NCBI RefSeq assembly: GCF_014297365.1
Contig: NZ_JACOQD010000002.1
Location: forward strand, 496,001-560,000
Reading direction: 5' to 3'
Source: Winogradskyella echinorum
GTDB lineage: Bacteria; Bacteroidota; Bacteroidia; Flavobacteriales; Flavobacteriaceae
Length of the DNA stretch: 64,000 nt
Part shown: in pieces, positions 1-7,670 of the stretch
Numbering within the stretch: the stretch's first letter is position 1
How the letters are laid out: every line of letters starts with the position of its first letter
The notes under the pieces: generated by a model
The model's database searches: none
What the model saw: the letters and a program-made list of their open reading frames with translations, nothing else
Told to the model about the DNA's origin: nothing
Translations under genes and position numbers: made by a program

Positions 1-293
1 ATATTCATCTTTATAGCTTCGAGCATATGGTCTGGTGTTATTTCACCACTTTGAATGGCACGTTGTGGACCTACTCGTTCATCATTATCTGTACCCTTAA
101 CACCATCGCCATAATCATTGGCAAGATTAGATAATACTTGAAGACTTATAGTCGTTAAAATTGCCAATACTAAAACCCAAGGATTAAAGTGTCCGTTGTA
201 ATAGGCAAAACAAGTTCCAAGTATTATACCAGATACAGAAAGCGGCAAGGTTCTTAATCGCATGGCTGAGAGCCATGGTTTAACTTTTTTCAT
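1..293 (-). CDS. menA: MenA, 1,4-dihydroxy-2-naphthoate prenyltransferase (partial, C-terminus beyond window)
   Basis: Membrane prenyltransferase of menaquinone synthesis; it attaches the polyprenyl chain to dihydroxynaphthoate. The first 97 residues are readable from the ATG at 291-293. They show an N-terminal MRLRTLPLSVSG segment, two hydrophobic stretches (about residues 18-32 and 40-57) and the UbiA-family Asp-rich motif NDYGDGVKGTDNDE at residues 59-72, which binds Mg-prenyl diphosphate. The GVKGTDNDERVGP form is typical of MenA rather than UbiA. It starts 15 bp after the menB stop, so the two are probably cotranscribed. It is cut by the left window edge, not a pseudogene. menC and menE are not in this window and may lie further left (inference). 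Confidence 0.93.
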   Translation of the reverse strand, partial: MKKVKPWLSAMRLRTLPLSVSGIILGTCFAYYNGHFNPWVLVLAILTTISLQVLSNLANDYGDGVKGTDNDERVGPQRAIQSGEITPDHMLEAIKMN

Positions 294-308
294 TGAAACC
301 TAATTATA

Positions 309-1148
309 TTATGGAATCCATTTTTTAGGAAAGTTAGGTTTCCTTTTTTCTAAAAAGGCATCTCTTCCTTCTTTTGCTTCATCTGTCATGTAAGCTAATC
401 GCGTAGCTTCGCCAGCAAATACTTGTTGTCCAACCATACCATCATCTGTAAGGTTCATTGCAAACTTTAGCATTTTAATAGAAGTTGGTGATTTTGCTAA
501 TATTTCTTGTGCCCACTCATACGCAGTATCTTCTAATTCTGCATGAGGTATAACCGCATTTACCATACCCATTTCGTATGCTTCTTGAGCAGAATAATTT
601 CGACCTAAGAAAAAGATTTCACGTGCTTTTTTCTGTCCTACCATTTTTGCTAAATAGGCAGAGCCATAACCACCGTCAAAACTAGTTACATCAGCATCAG
701 TTTGTTTAAAAATGGCATGTTCTTTACTTGCTAATGTTAAATCACATACTACATGTAAACTATGACCACCACCTACTGCCCAACCAGGTACAACAGCAAT
801 AACTGCTTTTGGCATAAAACGAATAAGGCGTTGAACTTCTAGGATATTTAGACGATGATACCCATCTTCACCAACATAACCTTGGTGTCCTCTAGCCTTT
901 TGATCTCCACCCGAACAAAAACTCCATATGCCATCTTTTGTAGAAGGTCCTTCAGCACTTAAAAGCACAACTCCAATATTTACATCTTCTCCAGCATCAT
1001 AAAACGCATCGTAAAGTTCTGAAGTTGTTTTTGGACGAAAAGCATTCCTAACATTTGGTCTATTAAATGCTATTCTAGCAACCCCATTGCATTTGTGATA
1101 TGTTATATCTTCATAAGATTTGGCAACTTTCCAATCTATAGAACTCAT
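309..1148 (-). CDS. menB: MenB, 1,4-dihydroxy-2-naphthoyl-CoA synthase
   Basis: Crotonase-fold enzyme that cyclises o-succinylbenzoyl-CoA to DHNA-CoA in the menaquinone pathway. The 279 residues fit the family. Visible motifs: SGGDQ (79-83), the oxyanion-hole loop GWAVGGGHSLH (122-132), TSFDGGYGS (155-163) and the C-terminal KPNFPKKW segment. At 149-151 the sequence is Gln-Thr-Asp. MenB enzymes with Asp here (as in Mycobacterium) use the side chain where E. coli MenB, which has Gly, needs bicarbonate; this is therefore a type II MenB by family knowledge. It is followed after 15 bp by menA. It is separated from menD/menF by about 2.4 kb holding cvfB, DUF2853 and two plus-strand genes. Confidence 0.97.
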   Translation of the reverse strand: MSSIDWKVAKSYEDITYHKCNGVARIAFNRPNVRNAFRPKTTSELYDAFYDAGEDVNIGVVLLSAEGPSTKDGIWSFCSGGDQKARGHQGYVGEDGYHRLNILEVQRLIRFMPKAVIAVVPGWAVGGGHSLHVVCDLTLASKEHAIFKQTDADVTSFDGGYGSAYLAKMVGQKKAREIFFLGRNYSAQEAYEMGMVNAVIPHAELEDTAYEWAQEILAKSPTSIKMLKFAMNLTDDGMVGQQVFAGEATRLAYMTDEAKEGRDAFLEKRKPNFPKKWIP

Positions 1149-1210
1149 TTATCTATTATTTTAAAAGCAAAAATAAGGAATTAATAATAATGCACTAACT
1201 GCAATTTATA

Positions 1211-1241
1211 TTTGGTTTTCTCATGTTAAACAATATATTTG
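1211..1241 (+). promoter_or_regulatory. Bacteroidota-type promoter for the 1280 gene
   Basis: TTTG at 1211-1214, 19 bases, then TATATTTG at 1234-1241. This fits the TTTG / TAnnTTTG (-33/-7) pattern of Bacteroidota primary-sigma promoters. Transcription would begin near 1246, giving a leader of about 35 nt before the ATG at 1280. Confidence 0.7.
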
Positions 1242-1279
1242 CGCCCTTAAAAATTAACCCTAATCTAGCCTAACCTATA

Positions 1280-1681
1280 ATGAATAATAGCCTTAACCTT
1301 AAAAACAAAACTTTTTTAACTCGCTCAACTAATTTAGGAGAAGTCTATCTCTTTGATAATTATATAATTACTAATTTTAATGAAGGCGTTGATATTGATT
1401 ATGCTAATTTTAATGAAGTTAGAGATATAATAAAAAATCATTTTGAAGAAAGACCTTTTGGCTTTATCGCAGATAGAAAAAATTCATATTCCATAAATCT
1501 AAATGATGCCAATAGATTTAATATTTCATTTCCTAACTTAAAAGCATACGCTATTGTGGTGTACAATTCTTTAACAGAAAGAGTGTTTGAGATTGAAAAT
1601 CGTTTTTTTACATTTAATAGACAAGCATTTAAATCGATTGAAGATGCAATCGATTGGGTTGAGCAAAACTTACCTCATTAA
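1280..1681 (+). CDS. Small alpha/beta protein, possible STAS/SEC14-like; paralog of the next gene
   Basis: A 133-residue cytoplasmic protein with no signal peptide or membrane segment. I do not recognise a firm family. It shares a clear pattern with the 1838 gene: a FNEG segment near residue 36, PFGFIADR (57-64) followed at once by KNSYSINLND, then FPNLKAYAIVVYNS. Alternating hydrophobic strands and helices over about 120 residues resemble small SpoIIAA/STAS-like proteins that flavobacterial annotations sometimes call STAS/SEC14 domain-containing; that assignment is a guess. It has its own promoter and divides the minus-strand menaquinone cluster between cvfB and menB. The ATG at 1280 is the first start after the promoter. 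Confidence 0.75.
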   Translation: MNNSLNLKNKTFLTRSTNLGEVYLFDNYIITNFNEGVDIDYANFNEVRDIIKNHFEERPFGFIADRKNSYSINLNDANRFNISFPNLKAYAIVVYNSLTERVFEIENRFFTFNRQAFKSIEDAIDWVEQNLPH

Positions 1682-1837
1682 TATCTACTTTATTTCTACT
1701 TGTAAGATCTAAAACGTTTTGTCATTCGTATAACATATTAGTCTTCATTGTTTTAAGTGACTAGCATAAAATAGCTGTGTCTTATTAAAAACTCTGTTAA
1801 GTCACTAAAATTAGTAGTTTATAAAAATACAACTGTT

Positions 1838-2269
1838 ATGACAATTACAAATTCAAACGTTGCTTCGCAAATTGTAAAACAAACACAGTCTAAGGTAGGA
1901 ACTGTTCATTTTTTTAACCATATAGCTGTAATAGAATTTAATGAAGGTACTCATATAGATATAAATTCTGTGAAGAAAACACTTAAAGATATTCGCAACT
2001 ATTTTGGTGATTCTAAACCATTTGGTATCGTGGCAAATAGAGTTAACTCATATTCTATTTCTCTATTAGATGTAAAAGATGCTAGAAGGACGTTACCGAA
2101 TTTAGCAGCCTATGGTATTGTGAGTTACAACAGTGCTACAAGAATGAATGCAGAAATTGAAAGTAGTTTCTGTGAATGGAAAGATATCTGTTTTAATAAT
2201 TTATATGAAGGCTTAGACACCATTTACCATAGAGTTAATGGAAATCAGCTAATTTCCTCACTGAACTAG
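1838..2269 (+). CDS. Small alpha/beta protein, tandem paralog of the 1280 gene
   Basis: A 143-residue protein without export signals. It is colinear with the upstream gene: EFNEGTHIDI matches NFNEGVDIDY; PFGIVANRVNSYSISL matches PFGFIADRKNSYSINL; and LPNLAAYGIVSYNSAT matches the FPNLKAYAIVVYNSLT block. Sequence outside these blocks has drifted, so the duplication is not recent. The 156-bp spacer is AT-rich, holds a distant AGTGACT/AGTCACT inverted pair, and has no exact TAnnTTTG box. The stop codon overlaps the convergent cvfB end by 12 bp. Function unknown. Confidence 0.73.
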   Translation: MTITNSNVASQIVKQTQSKVGTVHFFNHIAVIEFNEGTHIDINSVKKTLKDIRNYFGDSKPFGIVANRVNSYSISLLDVKDARRTLPNLAAYGIVSYNSATRMNAEIESSFCEWKDICFNNLYEGLDTIYHRVNGNQLISSLN

Positions 2270-3091
2270 ACTAATTCCCTTATCGTCAATAGTTATTTGA
2301 CGCTCTTTATAAAGAGCTCCTATTGCTTTTTTAAAACTTTTTTTACTCATCTGAAGCATCTCCTTAATTGCTTCTGGATCTGACTTATCATTTAATGGTA
2401 AAAAACCACTATTATCTTGTAACTCATTTAAAATAAACTCTGCATTCGGTTCAATATTTCTATAACCTATTTGGTTTAAAGACACATCTAACTTGTTATC
2501 GTGACGTACTTTTTTTATGATACCTTTTAATCTATCACCTACACTAATATCTTTATAAATATCATCTTTAAACACAAGACCTAAATGTCTTTTGTTTACA
2601 ATAACATTCATGCCTAATTCTGATGGATGAGATACAATTAAATCAACTTCATCAAATTGATTAACAGTGAGTTCTTTATTATCTAAAAAACGATTGGTTT
2701 TACTAGAAGCAACTAAACGTTCAGTTTCTTCATCTAAATAGCAGTGCACCAAATACCAACCACCTGCTTTCATTTTAAACGCTTGTTCTTTAAACGGACA
2801 GAATAATTCCTTTACCAAACCCCAATCTAAAAATGCACCAAACTTAGTAACCTGATTACAACGTAATAATGCAAAATCACCATTTTTAATATAAGGTTTA
2901 TCTGTTGTGGCAACCGGTCGTTCTTCATTATCTAAATAGGCAAAAACTTCAATCTTATCGCCTATTTCAAATACTTCTGGTACATATCTATTGGGTAAAA
3001 GAATTTCATTATCATTTCCATCCCCTAAGAATAATCCTGGTTCTGTATCTCTTAAGATTTCAAGTGTATTATATTCGCCTAAATGTATCAT
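2258..3091 (-). CDS. cvfB: CvfB-family S1 RNA-binding protein
   Basis: A 277-residue protein of the CvfB/YitL family: tandem S1-type RNA-binding barrels followed by a C-terminal winged helix. Family members influence virulence and translation-related traits in Firmicutes; the exact role here is unknown. Recognisable segments are the N-terminal IHLGEYNTLEI, ILLPNRYVPE, the second barrel GAFLDWGLVKELFCPF, the third with SVGDRLKGIIKKVR, and the C-terminal MSKKSFKKAIGALYKERQI typical of the winged helix. An upstream ATG at 3118 would add nine residues, but a TAnnTTTG box lies inside that extension and family members begin at the M-I-x-x-G segment, so I chose 3091. Convergent with, and overlapping by 12 bp, the 1838 gene. 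Confidence 0.87.
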   Translation of the reverse strand: MIHLGEYNTLEILRDTEPGLFLGDGNDNEILLPNRYVPEVFEIGDKIEVFAYLDNEERPVATTDKPYIKNGDFALLRCNQVTKFGAFLDWGLVKELFCPFKEQAFKMKAGGWYLVHCYLDEETERLVASSKTNRFLDNKELTVNQFDEVDLIVSHPSELGMNVIVNKRHLGLVFKDDIYKDISVGDRLKGIIKKVRHDNKLDVSLNQIGYRNIEPNAEFILNELQDNSGFLPLNDKSDPEAIKEMLQMSKKSFKKAIGALYKERQITIDDKGISLVQ

Positions 3092-3095
3092 GTTG

Positions 3096-3103
3096 CAAAG
3101 GTA
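3096..3103 (-). promoter_or_regulatory. -7 promoter box directly before cvfB start
   Basis: Minus-strand TACCTTTG, an exact TAnnTTTG match, only four bases upstream of the chosen cvfB ATG. If active, transcription would begin at or next to the start codon, giving a leaderless or nearly leaderless mRNA. No clear TTG -33 element is seen. Confidence 0.45.
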
Positions 3104-3121
3104 TTCATATTCATACAAAGA

Positions 3122-3155
3122 AAAAGCGCTATAATTATTTAATTATAACGCTTTT
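3122..3155. terminator. Bidirectional hairpin between DUF2853 gene and cvfB
   Basis: Arms AAAAGCGCTATAATTA (3122-3137) and TAATTATAACGCTTTT (3140-3155) pair with one internal mismatch and end in A/T runs on both sides. It lies after the DUF2853 stop and before the cvfB promoter, as expected for an intrinsic terminator. Confidence 0.65.
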
Positions 3156-3178
3156 CATATTTTTTTGAATGCTTTCTA

Positions 3179-3517
3179 CTAGTAAACAGATTCTTTTTTG
3201 AAATGCTTACAAAGCATGTAATATACTACTGCTCTATATTTATTTCTATTAGATTGTCCGTAAGTATCCATTACTTTAGCAATAGCTTTATCTAAATCAG
3301 CACCATCTTTTAATCCTAATTTTTTGATTAAATAGTTGTTTTTTACTGTTGCTAATTCTTTTTCATCAGAACCAGAAACCGTAGAAGAATCTGCATTGTA
3401 AATTGAAGGACCTAAGCCAACAGTTACTTTAGTTAATAAGTCCATATCTGGTGTCATACCACATTTGTCTTTTAAATCTGCTGCATACTTCGCAATTAAA
3501 TCATCTCTTTTACTCAT
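3179..3517 (-). CDS. DUF2853 family protein
   Basis: A 112-residue soluble, mostly helical protein starting MSKRDDLIAKYAADL. The pattern fits the DUF2853 family: early DLKDKCGMTPDMDLL, a middle GLGPSIYNADSSTVSGSD, KNNYLIKKLGL, and a C-terminal NKYRAVVYYMLCKHF. Members are small proteins of unknown function found in flavobacteria and proteobacteria. It lies 94 bp downstream of menD on the same strand and is closed by the hairpin at 3122-3155, so it may be the last gene of the menaquinone transcript. A box TACCTTTA (one mismatch to TAnnTTTG) upstream could also drive it alone. Confidence 0.85.
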   Translation of the reverse strand: MSKRDDLIAKYAADLKDKCGMTPDMDLLTKVTVGLGPSIYNADSSTVSGSDEKELATVKNNYLIKKLGLKDGADLDKAIAKVMDTYGQSNRNKYRAVVYYMLCKHFKKESVY

Positions 3518-3611
3518 GTTTTATTGTTTTTAGGTTAAATAAATTGTCTCACTAAAGGTAAGTATTTTTTAGACACACAAAAAATAGAGAAGTCACTTCT
3601 TAACGGTTACT

Positions 3612-5372
3612 TTACTTTATAAACTCAAAATAATCTAAGAGTATTTTGTCATTTAAAGTAGAAGGCGTAAAAATCTCCAATAATTTTGGTTGGTTAGACG
3701 CATTGTAAAAACCTTCTAATTGACTTTTCAATACAGTTTCATCATCAGCTCTTAGATAATCAAATCCATACATATTACATAGTTGTTTAGCTGTAAGTTG
3801 ATGTTTGGTTTCAAAAAAGGTATTAAAATTATCTGTGTCTTTATGACCTGGTAGAATTCTAAAAATACCTCCACCATTATTGTTAACAACTATTATTCTA
3901 AAGTCTTTGGGTATATAATTATTCCATAGTGCATTACTATCATAGAAAAAGCTTAAATCTCCTGTTATAAAAGTTGTGGGTTCATTTGCGGCTACTGCTG
4001 CACCTATCGCAGTACTTGTACTGCCATCTATGCCACTTGTACCTCTATTACAAAAAATATTTATATGCTTTGGCATTTGAAATAATTGCGTATATCGGAT
4101 TGCAGAACTATTACTTATTTGCAATTGACCTTGAATTGGTAAACTTTTAATAATGGAATTAAAAACCGTAAAGTCTGAAAACGGTATCACTTTTAAATAC
4201 GCTTTATGTTTTTTACGTCGTAATTGTCGTGTTGCTAACCAAGTTGTTTTATAATTACTTTTTGTATGATGTGTTACTTGCGGTAAAAACGCACTTAAAA
4301 AAGTATTGGGTCTTAATTTTATATGCTTTTCTAAGCAAAAAAAGGTGTCATTTGCATGTTGCAAACTTACATGCCAATGATGGTCTGGTTTATACTTTCT
4401 TAGAAATTTCTTAATTTTTTTTGAGACAATTAAGCCACCAAATGTTAGCAGTATATCTGGTTGCAATGTTTTTAATTCTTCACCTTCTAATGGTGCAATG
4501 ATTTTATCTATTTCTGGGAAAAAATCTTGATGATGTAAATTAGATGTCGTTTCTGTAAACACTAAAATACTATCGTCGTCAGCTATTTCTTGTATCCATT
4601 TTTCTTCAATAGAATTGGGCTGTAAAACACCAACTAAAATCATTTTTCGTTTAGCATTATGCCAAACATCTAACAAACTTTTAATTTCAAAATCATCTAC
4701 TTTCTCAGTTCTACTTTCAATTTTAAAAATTTTTGGATTTACAGTTAGTTTTTCAACGGTTTCATATAGAGGTTCATCAAAAGGAATATTAATATGAGTT
4801 GGACCTAATTTTAAATTTGATATAGTAAGTGCATTATGTATTTCAGACTCATTAAATGACTGAATGTCTTTTTGCAGACCCAAGATACGTTCAAGCTTAT
4901 TTTCTAAGTTCTTAAAAATTGGTAATTCGTCTTCTTTACTTCTGCTGTCTTCCTCTTTTAGATCTAATTTTAAATTTGTGGAGTACAATACATGATCTCC
5001 ATAAACATTCTTTTGTTTTATAGTTTGTCCATCACCAATGCCTACCAAATGCTTTGGTCTATCTGCAGATAAAACAACTATAGGAATATTACTATAAAAG
5101 GCCTCAGCAACTGCAGGATAATAATTAAGCAGCGCACTACCAGACGTACATACTATAGCTACTGCTTCTTGCAATTGCTGTGCAATACCTAATGCAAAAA
5201 ACGCTGCACAGCGTTCATCAACAATGCTGTAACAATTAAAAAAATCGTCGTGAGTAAATCCAATTGTTAAAGGAGCATTTCTGCTTCCTGGAGAAATAAC
5301 AATATGCTTTACGTTATGAGCTTTACATAAGGTTACAACAGTTTGCGATAAGGGAATTTTGGAATGCTTCAT
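3612..5372 (-). CDS. menD: MenD, SEPHCHC synthase
   Basis: Thiamine-diphosphate enzyme joining isochorismate and 2-oxoglutarate to form SEPHCHC in menaquinone synthesis; 586 residues, slightly longer than E. coli MenD. Visible are SPGSRNAPLTIGF (27-39), the conserved Glu in VDERCAAFF (51-59) that activates the cofactor, TSGSALLNYYPAVAEA (76-91), GTSGIDGSTSTAIGAA (444-459) and the ThDP/Mg motif from GDLSFFYD (471-478) to NNNGGGIF (497-504). It follows menF after 32 bp on the same strand and is probably cotranscribed with it. Confidence 0.97.
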   Translation of the reverse strand: MKHSKIPLSQTVVTLCKAHNVKHIVISPGSRNAPLTIGFTHDDFFNCYSIVDERCAAFFALGIAQQLQEAVAIVCTSGSALLNYYPAVAEAFYSNIPIVVLSADRPKHLVGIGDGQTIKQKNVYGDHVLYSTNLKLDLKEEDSRSKEDELPIFKNLENKLERILGLQKDIQSFNESEIHNALTISNLKLGPTHINIPFDEPLYETVEKLTVNPKIFKIESRTEKVDDFEIKSLLDVWHNAKRKMILVGVLQPNSIEEKWIQEIADDDSILVFTETTSNLHHQDFFPEIDKIIAPLEGEELKTLQPDILLTFGGLIVSKKIKKFLRKYKPDHHWHVSLQHANDTFFCLEKHIKLRPNTFLSAFLPQVTHHTKSNYKTTWLATRQLRRKKHKAYLKVIPFSDFTVFNSIIKSLPIQGQLQISNSSAIRYTQLFQMPKHINIFCNRGTSGIDGSTSTAIGAAVAANEPTTFITGDLSFFYDSNALWNNYIPKDFRIIVVNNNGGGIFRILPGHKDTDNFNTFFETKHQLTAKQLCNMYGFDYLRADDETVLKSQLEGFYNASNQPKLLEIFTPSTLNDKILLDYFEFIK

Positions 5373-5404
5373 GTATATACAAATATAGAAAAATCTGTAG
5401 GTTC

Positions 5405-6523
5405 TTAGGTAAGTACATTACCAATAGTTTTGGTTTTATTTACAGTTTCTTCCCATTCCTTTTCTGGGTTAGAATCTTTAGTTATACCACCACCAACATA
5501 GATTAAAGCTTTGTCTTCTTTAATTTGCATACAACGTAAATTAACGTAGAAATTAGACTGTGTTTTTACAACTGCATAAGCATTATTTTCAACATTGCGT
5601 CTATTGGTATTTCTAGTTTTAGACTGCTTTAAATTAAGTTCGCCTAAAAAGCCTGTATAGTATTCGCGATTATAATTTTCATGTTGAAGAATAAAATCTT
5701 TAGCCTCCTGTCTAGGAAAGCCACAAACGGCTGGTGTAGGATGCAAGGCATCAATAATAGATTTTAAACTAGATGTATTTGCTATACGGCTTGTAATTCT
5801 TGTTTTGAGATGAAGCAAATTACCTGCTCTAACCGTTTCTACATTAGACACGTTAATTTGGCTCGTATAAGGTTGTATTTGATTGGTTATATAATCGGTA
5901 ACGATTTGCTGTTCTTCTAATTCTTTGTTAGTCCAGACAGGTTTAGATATTCTTCTGTAAGGTTGAGTTCCTGCCAAAGAAATGGTTGTTAATTGCTTGC
6001 CTTCAACTTTAAATAATAACTCTGGTGTTGCTCCTAACCAAAGACCTACTTTAGGGTGATACCAGCAATAAACCATAGCATTTTTGTACTTATGATAAAG
6101 TTTTTTGAAAATTGAAATTGGATTATTGTTAGTCAATTCTTGAGTTTCACAACGCGACAACACCACCTTTTTAAGTGACTCTTGCTGAATAGTGCTTATT
6201 CCTTTTGAAACTAAACTTATGTGAGAAGTTTTTTCATTCTCATTAATTACTAATTGTGTTTTAGAGATTTGAGATTCAATTTTAGATTCTACCTCAATAG
6301 AATATTGCTCACAATCCGTTTCTAATAAAAGAACACTTTGGTTTTTAAAGTCGAATGGTGCAAACACAAATCCACTTTCTGTAAACGTTTCCGTTTTATG
6401 TAATGTATCATCTTTTTGCAACCAACATTTAATAATAGAATTAATTGGTCTACTATAAACTACAAAAGGTAATTGATTAGCATATTGCGCTTTTAAAGCC
6501 TCAAAAAACGAATCTTCATTCAT
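5405..6523 (-). CDS. menF: Isochorismate synthase (MenF type)
   Basis: Chorismate-binding enzyme that isomerises chorismate to isochorismate, the first committed menaquinone step. At 372 residues it has a short, variable N-terminus and a conserved C-terminal catalytic domain. Visible: GATPELLFKVEGKQL, SLAGTQP, HPTPAVCGFPRQEA, YYTGFLGELN and the C-terminal YVGGGITKDSNPEKEWEET, which corresponds to the Mg-binding YxGxGI...EW.ET segment. EntC-type enzymes are similar, but no siderophore genes are nearby and the menI/menD neighbours support MenF. It begins 3 bp after the menI stop, indicating translational coupling. Confidence 0.94.
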   Translation of the reverse strand: MNEDSFFEALKAQYANQLPFVVYSRPINSIIKCWLQKDDTLHKTETFTESGFVFAPFDFKNQSVLLLETDCEQYSIEVESKIESQISKTQLVINENEKTSHISLVSKGISTIQQESLKKVVLSRCETQELTNNNPISIFKKLYHKYKNAMVYCWYHPKVGLWLGATPELLFKVEGKQLTTISLAGTQPYRRISKPVWTNKELEEQQIVTDYITNQIQPYTSQINVSNVETVRAGNLLHLKTRITSRIANTSSLKSIIDALHPTPAVCGFPRQEAKDFILQHENYNREYYTGFLGELNLKQSKTRNTNRRNVENNAYAVVKTQSNFYVNLRCMQIKEDKALIYVGGGITKDSNPEKEWEETVNKTKTIGNVLT

Positions 6524-6526
6524 TCG

Positions 6527-6952
6527 CTACTTTTTTTTGGGAAGTGAAATAGTAGATAATCTACAAATAGAAACTAAATTATCAGCTTCATCTGTTACTC
6601 TAATATCCAAAAGTTGTGTGGTTCTACCCTTATGTAAAAAAGTAGCTTTGGCATAGACATAACCATCAGTAACACTCTTTAAATGATTAGCTGTAATCTC
6701 TAATCCACGAACAAAATAATTTTCAATATCTGTAAATAAATGCGATGCAAAGCTCCCAACACTTTCTGCTAAAGCTGCCGTTGCTCCACCATGCAAAACA
6801 CCATCTGGCTGGTGTACTTTTGGTGATACTGGCATTCTTGCTACTAAAAAATTATCACCATAATCCACCATCTCAATTTCTAAGGTTTCCATTAACGTGT
6901 TTTTACTCACAGCATTAACTTTTGCTAAGAATTCTTCTTTAGATTGTTGCAT
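6527..6952 (-). CDS. menI: Hotdog thioesterase, probable DHNA-CoA thioesterase MenI
   Basis: A 141-residue PaaI/YdiI-type hotdog-fold thioesterase. The motif HQPDGVLHGGATAALAES (47-64) holds the HGG turn and a catalytic Glu at position 63, the same number as in E. coli YdiI (MenI), which hydrolyses DHNA-CoA in menaquinone synthesis. Genome context strongly favours that role: it is the first gene of a tight operon with menF (3-bp gap) and menD. A broader acyl-CoA thioesterase role cannot be excluded from sequence. A good promoter lies 30-57 bp upstream. Confidence 0.9.
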   Translation of the reverse strand: MQQSKEEFLAKVNAVSKNTLMETLEIEMVDYGDNFLVARMPVSPKVHQPDGVLHGGATAALAESVGSFASHLFTDIENYFVRGLEITANHLKSVTDGYVYAKATFLHKGRTTQLLDIRVTDEADNLVSICRLSTISLPKKK

Positions 6953-6981
6953 AGAAATACAGTATTTTTATCATCGAAAAG

Positions 6982-7009
6982 CAAAGATACCAAGAATAAT
7001 GAATTCCAA
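6982..7009 (-). promoter_or_regulatory. Promoter of the menI-menF-menD operon
   Basis: On the minus strand, TTG (7009-7007), 17 bases, then TATCTTTG (6989-6982), matching the Bacteroidota -33/-7 consensus. The leader to the menI ATG would be about 25 nt. The -33 element overlaps the first codons of the divergent hydrolase that starts at 6999. Confidence 0.75.
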
Positions 7010-7637
7010 CGAAAAAGAAATCACATATAAAACACGTAACTCCTACTCTACTTTAAATCAACTCACAGAACACACTAAAACGGTTTGGTTTGTATGCCAT
7101 GGCATGGGTTATTTAAGTCGCTATTTCCTTAAATATTTTAAGGGATTAAATGTAGAAGAGAATTATATTATCGCACCTCAGGCACCGAGTAAATATTACA
7201 TTCAACCAAAAATGCACGTTGGTGCCAATTGGTTAACACGAGATAACACTGATACTGGAATGGACAATATTTTGAATTATTTTGATTCTATTTTTGAAGT
7301 TGAAGATATCCCAACATCTGTTAACCTTATCATATTTGGATATTCTCAAGGTGTTAGCGTGGCTATGCGATATATTGCAAAAAGACAATTAAAATGTAAC
7401 CAATTGGTAATACATTCTGGTGGCATTCCTAAAGAATTAACTGCTAAAAATTTTGAGTACTTATCTAATAGCACAGAAGTAAAACTTATTTATGGTACTG
7501 AAGATGAATATTTAGACGAAGAAAGAATTCTACATGAAACTAAAAGATCACAAGAATTGTTTGGCGATAGAGTTTCAATTATGCCTTTTAACGGTAAACA
7601 TGTGGTTAATGTAGATTACATTAATAATTTGGTTTAA
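6999..7637 (+). CDS. Alpha/beta hydrolase, carboxylesterase/phospholipase-like
   Basis: A 212-residue serine hydrolase of the esterase/phospholipase (YpfH-like) group, cytoplasmic. The nucleophile elbow GYSQG places Ser at 116; the Asp is probably D169 in YGTEDEYLD and the His H201 in NGKHVV. FVCHGMGYLSRYF (31-43) forms the oxyanion region and IIAPQAPSKYY is typical of this group. The frame is open upstream to 6897, but that extension overlaps menI and the men promoter; the ATG at 6999 gives a normal N-terminus. The natural substrate is unknown; proximity to the men operon alone does not show a role in menaquinone synthesis. Confidence 0.88.
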   Translation: MNSNEKEITYKTRNSYSTLNQLTEHTKTVWFVCHGMGYLSRYFLKYFKGLNVEENYIIAPQAPSKYYIQPKMHVGANWLTRDNTDTGMDNILNYFDSIFEVEDIPTSVNLIIFGYSQGVSVAMRYIAKRQLKCNQLVIHSGGIPKELTAKNFEYLSNSTEVKLIYGTEDEYLDEERILHETKRSQELFGDRVSIMPFNGKHVVNVDYINNLV

Positions 7638-7670
7638 ACTACCAATAGTATGCAACTTAGTAACTATAGT

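Noticed and set aside
1-293. menA as a truncated pseudogene
   Set aside because: It is cut by the window edge; the visible part is intact.
1682-1837. Spacer between the tandem paralogs as a small RNA gene
   Set aside because: Only a distant 7-base inverted pair and no promoter/terminator combination; nothing supports an RNA gene.
2905-3168. Open plus-strand frame of 87 codons over the cvfB start and terminator
   Set aside because: It is antisense to cvfB, crosses its promoter and the hairpin, and encodes a low-complexity His/Tyr/Ile-rich string with no signal or family look.
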